Below, one piece after another: positions 36,332 to 45,326 of a DNA stretch of 64,000 bases. The notes under the pieces were generated by a model. The model saw nothing but the letters and a program-made list of their open reading frames with translations, was not told where the DNA came from and made no database searches. Both the position numbers and the translations under genes were made by a program. Location of the stretch: positions 62,001-126,000 of the forward strand of contig NZ_JAPQNS010000016.1 of assembly GCF_028867935.1 (NCBI RefSeq). Reading direction: 5' to 3'. The DNA comes from Flavobacterium sp. SUN052. Its GTDB lineage: Bacteria > Bacteroidota > Bacteroidia > Flavobacteriales > Flavobacteriaceae. Position 1 is the first letter of the stretch. Each line of letters starts with the position of its first letter.

Positions 36332-38761
36332 CTATTTCATCAGTACTACTCGCCCTCGAAGGGTCTGGTAACCGGGGGCGGGTTTTAACACATAAGCATA
36401 AGGGCCTGTGGGCAACGGTTCTCCTTTGAGCGTACCATCGAAAGGGTGTTTGTAGCCATCGTTCGACCAGTACACAACCTCGCCCCAGCGGTTGAAAATC
36501 GTGATTTCGGCCAGTGTAAACCCTTCAACGCCCTTTAGTTCCCACACGTCATTTTGCCCATCGTTGTTAGGGGTAAAGGCATCAGGTACCCATATCCGGT
36601 CGAAAACCAGCACTTTAACGGTGTCCTGGGTTTCGCAGCCAACCGCGTTCCTGGCCCGGAAATAATACGTCGTGTCGTTGGTGATATTGATAATCTCGGC
36701 AATGGCGGTGTTTTCATTGGCCAGAAAAACGGCCGGGCTCCACCAGAATTGGTTCGGATTACCGGTCAGAATGGGTTCGAGGGTAAAGGAATTACCCCGC
36801 CATGTTTTTACAGTGTCGGGCAATACAATAGTTGGTATGGGAGCCACAATGGCCGTTTGCTTAGCTACTACGGCCTCGCACCAGGGAGCAGGCCGTACAG
36901 TATAGGTAAGCACGTGGTCGCCGATACCGGCCAGTGCGGGGTTAAACTGGCCATTAACTACGCCAACGGCAGCCGACCCTTCTCCACCAAACTCGCCCAC
37001 TGTCGAAACGCCACCAGCGGGTGTGCCCCGGAGAGATACCGCCGGGTTGGCCGTACCGCATACGGGCAGAACGGGTTCCATAGTAACCGTAAGGGGCGGA
37101 ATTTGCCCAATGGGTAGACTAGGGGCAGCTCCATCACAGCCATAATGATCGATGGCCGTAACGCTGTAGGTGCCCGCCGTTTTTGCTTCAAAAGTAGCCG
37201 CGTTACCTGCAACGGGTTGATTATTGAATTGCCAGATATAACTGACACCACCTGCGGCCTTAAGTGTAAGAGTAGCATTCGGGCAGATGGCCGACTGGTC
37301 ACTGTTTAGGCTGGCCTGCACCGGTGCCGACCGATTAACACTCCACAGCTCTGTTCGGATCTTGCATCCAAAACGGGTATTCGTGATCTCGGCCTGAAAC
37401 ACGCCCGGTTGTTGAGTAGTGATGGTTGGTGCGGTTTGCCCGGCCTGAATCTGACTATTAATAATCCATCTGTAGGTTTGCTCGGGATCGTCGGCAACGC
37501 TCAGGCTAACGGTGCCGCTGGTAGCGCACAAATGCCCCACACTGTCGAGTTTGGCGTTCATATCGAACAGGGTGACGCTCATCGGCTGTGATCGACTGGC
37601 TTTTACACAGCTATTTTTCAGAGAGACAACAACTTCGTACTTGCCGGGTAGTTTGGCATCTAAAGTCGCCAGGGTATCACCTGCCAGGTTGAAGCCGTCT
37701 CGTTGCCATTGGTAGTTCCAGGTTGGGTTGGTGTTGGCCAGTAGGGTGATGGCTGCGGTTGGACAAATAGTAAATGATGTGGCTGTTGCTGGTTGATCCT
37801 TTGCCTGCACTACTGCTTTGGGAATAGTTGCTGGAGGGCAGTCGACTACCAGCAATTGAAAGTCGCGCCGAACCTCACCAATTTTTTGCCCATCGCGATA
37901 TTCTTCTACCCGTACAGCAAAGACAAATAACCCCTGTTGGGTGGCCGTTACGTTCAAGTCGCCGGTTTTGGGGTTAACACTGAGTGCTGGATTGCCGGGG
38001 ATGGCGTTATTGGCACTAAAGCCCGACAGCCAGGACACATCGGGGTATGGCCCCGCCGAAACGATGTTTGTATTACCCCCATTGCCAGTACCCAACTGGT
38101 TCAGGGGCGTAACCATGGAGTAGCGTAGCTCGTCGCCATCGGGGTCGACACCACCAAACGGATACGTAAATGGGTCGTTCAGACAGATGTACTCACCGTT
38201 AATATCGGGGAAACGGGGGGAGCTATTAATGAATGGCTGCCCATTGCGGGTAAGGGGCGGGAACTCTAAATAGAAGGTATAACCTGTGTTGGCAGGTCCA
38301 GAAATATTGTTGATACCACCATTTCGGTTGCGGGTTTGGTACGAGATATAATACCCGTCAGGATCGTTATAGGTTGTGGGGTTCAGAAAAATATTGGCTT
38401 CAAACGTAGCGACAATAAAGTTGAGGTTGCGCTGTTCGGCACATTTCTCATTGGCATAAACAATCGGTTTCCGTTGCCCTGCTTCCGTTGTTGTAAACGT
38501 CAACATAAGAAAGTTGTCGCGCTTTCGAAAGACACCAAGCTGTCCACCTCCCTGCTGAGCACCACGGTTGTTATTCTCCAGGTAGTTGGTGACAATGATT
38601 TTGTACAAGCCGGGTGTGCTGCCAGTAAGCCGCATTTCGATATGACCACCTACCTGATGGGTAGCCAATGCGGGCTGAGCAAGAAGTAGAACACTGCACC
38701 AGACAAGCCCAAGAAGCAGGAAATGAATAGTTGTCCGAAAAGCGTAAACAATTGCACGCAT
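36332..38761 (-). CDS. T9SS-sorted surface protein with gliding-motility C-terminal domain
   Basis: The ATG at 38761 gives a signal peptide (MRAIVYAFRTTIHFLLLGLVWCSVLLLAQPALA); an upstream GTG start would add nine residues. The mature protein starts THQVGGHIEMRLTGSTPGLYKI and holds several Ig/PKD-like beta domains (CPPATIP..., CPTAAITLLANTNPTWNYQWQRDG, ICPNATLTLKAAGGVSYIWQFN). The C-terminal 90 residues are the gliding-motility-associated/CHU_C sorting domain: DRIWVPDAFTPNNDGQNDVWELKGVEGFTLAEITIFNRWGEVVYWSNDGYKHPFDG...GPYAYVLKP...RGRVVLMK. It is therefore predicted to be exported by the type IX system and to be a surface adhesin or structural protein. Confidence 0.93.
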   Translation of the reverse strand: MRAIVYAFRTTIHFLLLGLVWCSVLLLAQPALATHQVGGHIEMRLTGSTPGLYKIIVTNYLENNNRGAQQGGGQLGVFRKRDNFLMLTFTTTEAGQRKPIVYANEKCAEQRNLNFIVATFEANIFLNPTTYNDPDGYYISYQTRNRNGGINNISGPANTGYTFYLEFPPLTRNGQPFINSSPRFPDINGEYICLNDPFTYPFGGVDPDGDELRYSMVTPLNQLGTGNGGNTNIVSAGPYPDVSWLSGFSANNAIPGNPALSVNPKTGDLNVTATQQGLFVFAVRVEEYRDGQKIGEVRRDFQLLVVDCPPATIPKAVVQAKDQPATATSFTICPTAAITLLANTNPTWNYQWQRDGFNLAGDTLATLDAKLPGKYEVVVSLKNSCVKASRSQPMSVTLFDMNAKLDSVGHLCATSGTVSLSVADDPEQTYRWIINSQIQAGQTAPTITTQQPGVFQAEITNTRFGCKIRTELWSVNRSAPVQASLNSDQSAICPNATLTLKAAGGVSYIWQFNNQPVAGNAATFEAKTAGTYSVTAIDHYGCDGAAPSLPIGQIPPLTVTMEPVLPVCGTANPAVSLRGTPAGGVSTVGEFGGEGSAAVGVVNGQFNPALAGIGDHVLTYTVRPAPWCEAVVAKQTAIVAPIPTIVLPDTVKTWRGNSFTLEPILTGNPNQFWWSPAVFLANENTAIAEIINITNDTTYYFRARNAVGCETQDTVKVLVFDRIWVPDAFTPNNDGQNDVWELKGVEGFTLAEITIFNRWGEVVYWSNDGYKHPFDGTLKGEPLPTGPYAYVLKPAPGYQTLRGRVVLMK

Positions 38762-38840
38762 AGGCTTAGGAGACTTAAAGGCAAGCACTCTGTAAATTAC
38801 GTGAAATTCAGTCGCTTCGTTGCGCTGTCAGGCTACTTTC

Positions 38841-40322
38841 TTACGCTTTGTTCATCCCCCGCTGCGCATCCTGAAACCGCTCAAAGGCGACCTTGTAAGT
38901 CGCGTGGTTATCAGGGTTAGGTTGGTAGGTTGCACCGAAATTAACACTGGCTGATGCTTCGTCGAGACTGGGGTAATGACCTGTGGCCGTTAAGGCAAGT
39001 AAAATAGCCCCAATAGACCCACTTTCATTGCTGGCGTTGAGCCGTACGGGTACGCCCGAAATGTCGGCGAGCATCTGTACCCAAAACTCCGATTGGGCAA
39101 AGCCACCGTTGGCGTGAATCACGTGCGTTGGGCCGGTTTGCCGCGATAACAATTCGTTGATGCTCCACAAATTGAACAGCACTCCTTCGAGTGAAGCGCG
39201 GGCAAAATGCGCCTGCGTATGGCTCCAGTCTACGTTATGATACGCACCACGCACGGCGGCATCCCAGAGTGGCGCGCGTTCGCCCTGTAGATACGGTAAG
39301 AACAGCAGTCCATCAGAACCGGCAGCGATAGTGGCTGCGTCGGTCAGAACGGTTTCGGTAGCTTTATTGGTCAGGTTCTCCGAAAGCCATTGCAGAACGT
39401 TAGCGCCGTTGTTCGTTGGGCCACCCACCACGTAATACCCCTGGGCCAAATGATAACAGAACAATCGTCCCTGCGGATCGCGGAGGGGATGTCGAATGGT
39501 TTGCCGGATAGCTCCGCTGGTGCCGATAGTGAGCGTAGTAATGCCCGGAGCCACTGCACCCGCGCCTAGGTTGGCTAAACATCCGTCTGATGCACCAATG
39601 AGCAACGATGTTCCGGCTGGCAACCCAACATGGGCGGCAGCACTGTCGAGCAATGGTTGTTGATGATTGGTGGGTACGGGGTCGGAAAGTTGAGCCTCGG
39701 TGATCCCCGCAAATGATAAGGCCAAATCGCTCCACTGACGGTGCTCCTGGTCAAACAACCCAGTAGCGGTGGCGATTGAAAAATCAATTTGATATTCGCC
39801 CGTGAGCTGAAACCACAGGTATTCTTTAATGCTGATGAACCGGGCGGCCTCGTTGAGCAAGTCGGGTTGGTGATTTCGCCAGTAAGCCAGTTTACAAAGC
39901 GGAATCATCGGGTGAATTGGTGTACCCGTCTGGTTATAAATGGCCTGTCCCAGCGCGGCCTGATGATCTCGAAGGGTAGTAGCCTCGGCGTCGGCCCGGT
40001 TGTCTGACCAGAGCAGGGCGTTGGTAAGCGGCTTACCGTCAGCGTCAATAGCCATCAGGCTGTGCATTCCCGAACTGAACGCTACAACCTGCACAGTACC
40101 ATTCCCTTGGCCAATTTCTGCCATTACCTCGCGCATCACTTCTCCAAACGCCTGCCAAATCGCATCTGGCGACTGCTCCGAAAAACCGGGTTGTGGCTGC
40201 TCAGTTGTGAGCGGGCGCGATGCATGGGCCACAACCTGTTCGGTTGCCGGGTCGAAGGCCAATGCCTTTACGTTGGTTGTACCAATATCGGCACCGATAA
40301 TGAGGATAGGAGATTTGGGCAT
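38841..40322 (-). CDS. FGGY-family sugar kinase (gluconokinase-like)
   Basis: A 493-residue ATP-dependent carbohydrate kinase. FGGY landmarks: the phosphate-1 motif DIGTTNVKALAFD near residue 12, NALLWSDNRAD, the ligand-binding MIPLCKLAYWRNHQPDLLN, a central LLIGASDGCLANLGAGAV, and the second domain GLLFLPYLQGERAPLWDAAVRGAYHNV followed by HVIHANGGFAQSEFWVQMLADISGVPV. The AxQPGxSEQ-type segment and overall length best fit bacterial gluconokinase, with xylulokinase as alternative. It stands alone, divergent from the permease gene, so context gives no help with the sugar. Confidence 0.88.
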   Translation of the reverse strand: MPKSPILIIGADIGTTNVKALAFDPATEQVVAHASRPLTTEQPQPGFSEQSPDAIWQAFGEVMREVMAEIGQGNGTVQVVAFSSGMHSLMAIDADGKPLTNALLWSDNRADAEATTLRDHQAALGQAIYNQTGTPIHPMIPLCKLAYWRNHQPDLLNEAARFISIKEYLWFQLTGEYQIDFSIATATGLFDQEHRQWSDLALSFAGITEAQLSDPVPTNHQQPLLDSAAAHVGLPAGTSLLIGASDGCLANLGAGAVAPGITTLTIGTSGAIRQTIRHPLRDPQGRLFCYHLAQGYYVVGGPTNNGANVLQWLSENLTNKATETVLTDAATIAAGSDGLLFLPYLQGERAPLWDAAVRGAYHNVDWSHTQAHFARASLEGVLFNLWSINELLSRQTGPTHVIHANGGFAQSEFWVQMLADISGVPVRLNASNESGSIGAILLALTATGHYPSLDEASASVNFGATYQPNPDNHATYKVAFERFQDAQRGMNKA

Positions 40323-40384
40323 GAGAAGCGGAACGAATTGCCTTTTATAAGTAGAGTTGTGACTGAAATCTACCGCTTTTGGGC

Positions 40385-40392
40385 TATGTTTG
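40385..40392 (+). promoter_or_regulatory. Candidate -7 box of the permease/binding-protein gene
   Basis: TATGTTTG matches TAnnTTTG. It lies only 14 bp before the ATG at 40406 but 29 bp before the ATG at 40421, so if used it favours the second start codon. No good -33 element is seen. Confidence 0.35.
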
Positions 40393-40405
40393 ACGTAACG
40401 GCTAT

Positions 40406-42004
40406 ATGGAGCCGCGTTATACGATGACCAACTTTATCGCTTTCCTCCGCGACCAGTACCCTAAAATCTTAGAGCAGATTGGGACGCATATTGGGCTTAC
40501 CATGGCATCGCTATTGGTTGCGCTGGCTGTGGGGGTGCCGCTGGGCATCTGGATTGCTAAACGGCAACGGCTGGCCTCAACGGTACTCGGCGTGGCTGGT
40601 GTGCTGCAAACCGTACCAAGTCTGGCTTTGCTAGGCGTGCTGATTCCGTTGCTCGGTATCGGGGTAGGCCCTGCTTTGGTCGCTTTATTCCTCTATGCGT
40701 TGCTACCCATTGTGCGCAACACCTACGTTGGTATTCGTGGGGTGAGCCCGGCTGTTGTGGAGGCTGCGCGGGGCATCGGCTTCACCGACCGGCAGGTACT
40801 ATGGCGGATCGAATTACCGTTGGCGTTGCCCGTGATGTTTGCGGGTGTGCGGACAGCGGCAGTCATTAACGTGGGTGTGGCCACGCTGGCTGCGTATGTG
40901 GCTGCTGGAGGCTTAGGTGAGTTTATTTTTGGTGGAATCGCCCTGAGCAATACACCCATGATGCTGGCCGGGGCTATTCCAGCAGCGGCTTTGGCCGTTG
41001 GCTTCGATGCGGTGTTGGCCTGGCTCCAACGTCGGGCTGAGGGGCCACTCTTTACGGGAAAGCGGGGGCGGGTAGTACTGGCGGGGGTTCTGGCAGTGCC
41101 ATTGCTGATAGTACTCGTTGCTCTGACGCCGGGCCGACAGGATAAATTAATTGCTGGCTTTGCCCATGAATTTTACGGCCGAGCCGATGGATTTCCGGGT
41201 CTCCAAAAAACCTACGGCTTAACCCTCAAACCCCGACTAATCGACCAGAACCTGATGTACGAAGCCATTCATCGGAATCAGGTAGACATGATCAGCGGCT
41301 ACTCCACCGATGGTCGCGTCCGGGCGTTCGATTTGGTAGTGCTGAATGATGACCGGCAGGCCTTTCCGCCTTATTATGCCGCGCCTATCGTCCGGCAAGG
41401 CACTCTCGATCGTTACCCCGAACTTGGGCCTGCTATGAACCGGCTGGCGGGACGTATCAACGATTCGGTAATGACGGCTCTCAACTACCGTGTCGATTAC
41501 TTGCACGAACTCCCCCAGGCCGTTGCCCGCGATTTTCTGAAACAACAAAAGCTTTTAATTCCCAATTCAAAACCTTCCACTCCGAACCCCAAAACCATCA
41601 TTATGGGATCGAAGATATTTTCGGAGCAATACATTCTTGCGGAGATTTACAAGCAGTTGATTGAAGGCAATACCGATTTGACCGTGGTTTCGCGGACGGG
41701 CCTCGGAGGCACCCAAATCTGCTTCGATGCACTCCGCACCGGCGCTATCGACTTCTACCCCGAATACACCGGCACGGGTTTGCTGGTGATTCTGCAACCG
41801 ACACCCACTGAAATGGCCAAACTGTCGATGCAGCCCGATTCGGTATACGCCTATGTGCAAAAGCGGTTCCAAAAGCAATACGGCCTACGGTGGCTAACCC
41901 CCTTGGGCTTCAACAATAGCTATTGCCTGATGATGCGCCAATCCCAGGCTGAAACGCTGGGAATCAGATCAATTAGCGAGCTGGTAGGGTATTTAGGTAA
42001 CTAA
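40406..42004 (+). CDS. Glycine-betaine/choline-type ABC permease fused to a circularly permuted binding domain
   Basis: A 532-residue fusion (start at 40406 or 40421). Residues 10-215 are an OpuCB/ProW-like permease with five to six helices and the coupling loop VVEAARGIGFTDRQVLWRIELPLALPVMFAGVRTA. After another hydrophobic helix (about 220-240) comes a QAT-type binding domain in swapped order: first the usual second lobe (FAHEFYGRADGFPGLQKTYGL...MISGYSTDGRVRAFDLVVLNDDRQAFPPYYAAPIVRQ...ALNYRVDYL...VARDFL), then a linker (IPNSKPSTPNPKT), then the usual first lobe (IIMGSKIFSEQYILAEIYKQLIEG...FDALRTGAIDFYPEYTGTG...WLTPLGFNNSYCLMMR...SISELVGYLGN). No ATPase gene is nearby, so the partner must be encoded elsewhere. 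Function: uptake of compatible solutes or related quaternary amines. Confidence 0.88.
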   Translation: MEPRYTMTNFIAFLRDQYPKILEQIGTHIGLTMASLLVALAVGVPLGIWIAKRQRLASTVLGVAGVLQTVPSLALLGVLIPLLGIGVGPALVALFLYALLPIVRNTYVGIRGVSPAVVEAARGIGFTDRQVLWRIELPLALPVMFAGVRTAAVINVGVATLAAYVAAGGLGEFIFGGIALSNTPMMLAGAIPAAALAVGFDAVLAWLQRRAEGPLFTGKRGRVVLAGVLAVPLLIVLVALTPGRQDKLIAGFAHEFYGRADGFPGLQKTYGLTLKPRLIDQNLMYEAIHRNQVDMISGYSTDGRVRAFDLVVLNDDRQAFPPYYAAPIVRQGTLDRYPELGPAMNRLAGRINDSVMTALNYRVDYLHELPQAVARDFLKQQKLLIPNSKPSTPNPKTIIMGSKIFSEQYILAEIYKQLIEGNTDLTVVSRTGLGGTQICFDALRTGAIDFYPEYTGTGLLVILQPTPTEMAKLSMQPDSVYAYVQKRFQKQYGLRWLTPLGFNNSYCLMMRQSQAETLGIRSISELVGYLGN

Positions 42005-42007
42005 ACG

Positions 42008-42958
42008 CTAACTCCGCAAACCTGCGTCGCGCAACCAGCCCCGTAAAACCGTCAGGTCGCGTTTCATGCTACTGGCCAGCGTTTTCCGGCCCTCGGCTCC
42101 GTCGGTAGAAGTAGGCAGCGGATACTCAAAATGGAGCGAGAGCTGAGGTTGCACATTGAGTTGCTTCATTAGCTTAAACAAGGATGGAAAATCGGCCTCT
42201 CCTTGGCCCAGCGGCACGGTTTCAATTGTTGGTTTCCGGCCAGAACCAACCCGGCGAAAATCTTTGATGTCCATTGTGCGCACAAATGGATGAATGCGCC
42301 GGAAACCGAGTGGCCAACTATTTGCTCCTTCGATGGTGCCATGATACAGGTCGTACTGGCAACCAAAATACCGAACATCCTGCCCCTGCAACAGCTCGGC
42401 TAGATCCCATACTGGAGCGCCAAACTGACCGCCATTGTGGTTCTGGTAGGCGCCGTGAATTTTATACGTCTGATTCAACTTTGCCAGACCCGCCAGCAAA
42501 CTCCGAACACGTTCTCTTCCGGCATCCATTGTTTCGTCAGCGCGGTAATTGATCCAGCCAGTGCGGTACGCTGAAACGCCTTGGGCTGCTGCCGTGCGGA
42601 TAATGGCTTCGGCATGTGGAGAACCGGCATCCGTTAGCGCCGTCACAATCAATGGAATGGCAAGGCCGGCTTTTTTTGCCGCTGCTACAGCCTTAGGCAG
42701 ATCGTCGGCAACTCGTTCGGGGAGTACGTGGCCAGCGGGCCTGACAGTCAGATCGAGTCCATCGAACCCAGCTTCGGCGGCCATTGCACTAATATCCTCA
42801 TAGCCAAAACCGTCGAGATGTTTGGTGAAAACCTGAACGCTGAAAGGCGCGGGTGGGGGAGGGGCCGACCAGACATCGGTGGTGGCAACCACAGCGGTGG
42901 CGGTGGCTAATTGACCTAAAAACGTTCGGCGAGATTCGGAGTTGGAGAAAGCGGCCAT
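42008..42958 (-). CDS. Tat-exported sugar phosphate isomerase/epimerase-like TIM-barrel protein
   Basis: The ATG at 42958 gives MAAFSNSESRRTFLGQLATATAVVATTDVWSA, a twin-arginine signal (SRRTFLG); the longer start at 43015 would bury it and would lie inside the preceding terminator. The mature part is an AP-endonuclease-2-like TIM barrel: DGFGYEDISAMAAEAGFDGLDLTVRP, YQNHNGGQFG, GCQYDLYHGTIEGANSW, TMDIKDFRRV, PLGQGEADFPSLFKLMKQLN, LSLHFEYPL. The metal-binding acidic/His positions are in place. Such exported isomerase-like proteins are common in Cytophagales and mostly uncharacterised. Its 3' end is 3 bp from the convergent permease gene. Confidence 0.9.
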   Translation of the reverse strand: MAAFSNSESRRTFLGQLATATAVVATTDVWSAPPPPAPFSVQVFTKHLDGFGYEDISAMAAEAGFDGLDLTVRPAGHVLPERVADDLPKAVAAAKKAGLAIPLIVTALTDAGSPHAEAIIRTAAAQGVSAYRTGWINYRADETMDAGRERVRSLLAGLAKLNQTYKIHGAYQNHNGGQFGAPVWDLAELLQGQDVRYFGCQYDLYHGTIEGANSWPLGFRRIHPFVRTMDIKDFRRVGSGRKPTIETVPLGQGEADFPSLFKLMKQLNVQPQLSLHFEYPLPTSTDGAEGRKTLASSMKRDLTVLRGWLRDAGLRS

Positions 42959-42997
42959 CTTGATGAACACGGTTGGTGTTACTTTTTTGACCAACAA

Positions 42998-43038
42998 AAA
43001 AAGTCGTGGTACCATCTAAACGGATACCACGACTTTTA
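42998..43038 (-). terminator. Intrinsic terminator of the small lipoprotein gene
   Basis: AAAAGTCGTGGTA pairs perfectly with TACCACGACTTTT; read on the minus strand the hairpin is followed by seven T. It ends the 84-residue lipoprotein transcript 40 bp before the isomerase ATG, so the two genes are separate units. Confidence 0.9.
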
Positions 43039-43071
43039 TTTACTTATTGCTGCTACAGGAAAATTGCTGGA

Positions 43072-43326
43072 TTAAGCTCCCTGGCCAATTGTACCTGCAC
43101 CGTAGAGTTTTTCGCGAATTTTTTGCGTACGCTCTTCCAGTTCAGGGCGGGGCGTGTATTTGTTCTTCGACTGAACAGCCGCAGAATCTTTGTGGACACC
43201 ATAGATGTAGGTATCGTTATCACGGACATCCGCCTGACGAATGCTGTTATATTTCTGGTAATCACAGGACGTTGCCGAGAAACCAATGGCTACGATCAGT
43301 GAAAGTTTAGTCAATGTGCTTTTCAT
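43072..43326 (-). CDS. Small lipoprotein (84 aa)
   Basis: A short but well-supported gene: MKSTLTKLSLIVAIGFSATSC is a lipoprotein signal with the lipidated Cys at residue 21. The rest, DYQKYNSIRQADVRDNDTYIYGVHKDSAAVQSKNKYTPRPELEERTQKIREKLYG, is polar with a helical end; I recognise no family. It has its own strong terminator downstream and a repeat-rich gap upstream, so it is monocistronic. Confidence 0.82.
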   Translation of the reverse strand: MKSTLTKLSLIVAIGFSATSCDYQKYNSIRQADVRDNDTYIYGVHKDSAAVQSKNKYTPRPELEERTQKIREKLYGAGTIGQGA

Positions 43327-43369
43327 TTTCCTGATTACGAATTCGTTGGTGCAAAGGTAAAAAATGATG

Positions 43370-43443
43370 GAACGCGGATAACATGGATTAACCAGATCAA
43401 CACGGATTTTTTTTAGGACAGAAGTCCGCGTCGATCTGGTTGG
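43370..43443. repeat. Imperfect copy of the GAACGCGGAT inverted repeat family
   Basis: The segment opens AACGCGGATAACATGGATTA and contains AACCAGATC (43390-43398), which pairs with GATCTGGTT (43433-43441); the loop side arms also pair imperfectly (ACACGGA with TCCGCGT). Words AACGCGGAT, ATGGATTA and ACACGGATT recur in the perfect palindrome at 58965-59054, so both belong to one dispersed family. It lies between the small lipoprotein gene and pepF. Confidence 0.65.
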
Positions 43444-43476
43444 AAAAGCTGGGGCAATTCTTGCTAATATTTCTGG

Positions 43477-45222
43477 CTATCCTAACTTCTTGATTTCATC
43501 CGAGACAAACGCCATCAGCTCACTGATATGTTCTTTCGAGAAGTCAAAGGGGACGTTGGCTGCTGCATATATTTCAGGAATAGTAGCCTGATAGCCAAGA
43601 CTTAATGCGTTGATGTAGCCCTGTAAGCCTGCTTCGGGGTCGCGCCGGTAGTTGCGCCAAACACCAATGGCTCCCAGTTGGGCAATACCGTATTCGATGT
43701 AATAAAACGGCACTTCATACAAGTGGAGTTGTCGTTGCCAGATGTTCGCTTTTACTGTTTCCAGTCCCGACCAGTCCGTGACGTTATCGGCAAATTCGTC
43801 GTAAATCCGTAGCCAGTTTTGCTCCCGCTCCGTAATTGTATGGGTAGGATTCTCGTATAACCAATGCTGGAATTTGTCGATGGTGGCGATCCAGGGCAGC
43901 GTTTCGATGATTGATTCGAGGTGCTGCAACCGGGCTCGGCGGAGTTCTTCGGGATTTTCGAAGAAGACGTCCCAGTGATCCATCGACAGTAATTCCATCG
44001 CCATTGAGGCCAGTTCAGCAACTTCCATCGGCGGATTACGGAAGGCTTTCAACGGCAGGTCGCGGGTTAGAAACGAGTGGATAGCGTGGCCGCCTTCGTG
44101 AACCATCGTCACCAGATCGCGCAGGCTTGATGTAGCGTTCATGAAGATAAACGGAACCCCAATCTCTTCGAGTGGGTAATTGTAGCCACCTGGAGCTTTG
44201 CCCTTCCGCGACTCCAGATCGAGGTGGTGCATGGCCCGCATGGTGCGCAGGAAACCCGAAAGCTGCCCGCTACTATCCAGATTATCAAAGCACTGAACTG
44301 ATTTTTCAAGTAGCTCCTCGCCCGTTTGGAATGGTTCGAGCGCCGGCCGACCATGCACATCAACTTTGGTGTCCCAGGGGCGTAACTCGCTTAAATTCAT
44401 AGCTTCTTTCCGCTCCACAGCCAACTCATTGAGTAATGGCACCACGGCTTGAGCCACTGATTCATGGAAATTGAAACAGTCGGCGGGGGTATAATCGAAG
44501 CGGCCGAGGGCAGCAAATGAGTAATCGCGGAAATTGGCAAAACCGGCATTTTGAGCTACCTGATGCCGAAGCGTAATGAGATCGGTCATCAGGGCATCAA
44601 GTTTTTCGTGATCCTGATAACGACGTTGCCAGATAGCCCGCCAAGCCTCTTCGCGCACAGCCCGGTTGGTATCAAAAAGCCGGTCTGAGGCTTTAGGAAG
44701 CGTTATCTCTTCGGTTACGCCCGCATCATTGGGTAGGGTCACGGTCATGGCTCCAACGGTAGCGCCATATTCGCGCTCGCGCGTTTGGAGTTCGGTTTGA
44801 AGCGGTATGTTTTCTTCCCGGAAAATTTCGATGGCTTTTTTCATGCCCCGCACCATCACTGCATATTTTGGGTCGGTGATCAGTTTATCGATGAAGGGGC
44901 TGTTCACAGTACGTAAATCCAGCTCATTACCGTACGTCGACAAATGCGGCTGGATTTCCTCCACGAAAAAGTTGAACCGCTCCACCAGACCGGGGTCGGC
45001 CGTATCACAAGTCATGCGGATATAGCGCCACGCAAAGTTTTCGGAGAGATACGATTCCAGTTCGCTTCGGTCGTGAAGCCATTGCCGAAGGGCGTCGGTG
45101 TCAGGTAAGGGACGATGGAGCAGATCATCGAAAAAAGGTTTGACATCGTCCCAGGTCTTCAGGTCCATTTCCTCGCCAATGAATGGTCGTGCCGGGCGAG
45201 AGAGTATTAGTTCAGTAGTCAT
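43477..45222 (-). CDS. pepF: M3-family oligoendopeptidase (PepF-like)
   Basis: A 581-residue cytosolic zinc oligopeptidase. The motif VHEGGHAIH at residues 374-382 supplies two His ligands and the catalytic Glu; the third ligand is expected in EVAELASMAME (E403). Upstream parts show the helical body of M3 enzymes (YSFAALGRFDYTPADCFNFHESVAQAVVPLLNEL) and the C-terminus ends YINALSLGYQATIPEIYAAANVPFDFS, as in PepF. It degrades medium-length peptides. No signal peptide. Divergent from the BlaI/M56 pair; the 104-bp gap holds the BlaI operators, one of which might also affect this gene. Confidence 0.93.
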   Translation of the reverse strand: MTTELILSRPARPFIGEEMDLKTWDDVKPFFDDLLHRPLPDTDALRQWLHDRSELESYLSENFAWRYIRMTCDTADPGLVERFNFFVEEIQPHLSTYGNELDLRTVNSPFIDKLITDPKYAVMVRGMKKAIEIFREENIPLQTELQTREREYGATVGAMTVTLPNDAGVTEEITLPKASDRLFDTNRAVREEAWRAIWQRRYQDHEKLDALMTDLITLRHQVAQNAGFANFRDYSFAALGRFDYTPADCFNFHESVAQAVVPLLNELAVERKEAMNLSELRPWDTKVDVHGRPALEPFQTGEELLEKSVQCFDNLDSSGQLSGFLRTMRAMHHLDLESRKGKAPGGYNYPLEEIGVPFIFMNATSSLRDLVTMVHEGGHAIHSFLTRDLPLKAFRNPPMEVAELASMAMELLSMDHWDVFFENPEELRRARLQHLESIIETLPWIATIDKFQHWLYENPTHTITEREQNWLRIYDEFADNVTDWSGLETVKANIWQRQLHLYEVPFYYIEYGIAQLGAIGVWRNYRRDPEAGLQGYINALSLGYQATIPEIYAAANVPFDFSKEHISELMAFVSDEIKKLG

Positions 45223-45277
45223 GTTTCCACAACGATCTGTCCCACAAAAAAGATTTCTTTCTCATAAAACTTGACAT

Positions 45278-45318
45278 TACGAAATCTTTCGTACATGTTT
45301 GCTACGAAATTATTCGTA
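45278..45318 (+). promoter_or_regulatory. Twin BlaI-type operators
   Basis: Two 16-bp palindromes, TACGAAATCTTTCGTA (45278-45293) and TACGAAATTATTCGTA (45303-45318), sit 25 bp apart centre to centre. Their half-site TACGAA is shared. The second ends 8 bp before the blaI start codon, and TTGACA at 45271-45276 just precedes the first. The position and symmetry suit autorepression by the BlaI-type protein encoded next. Confidence 0.85.
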
Positions 45319-45326
45319 GATAGATT

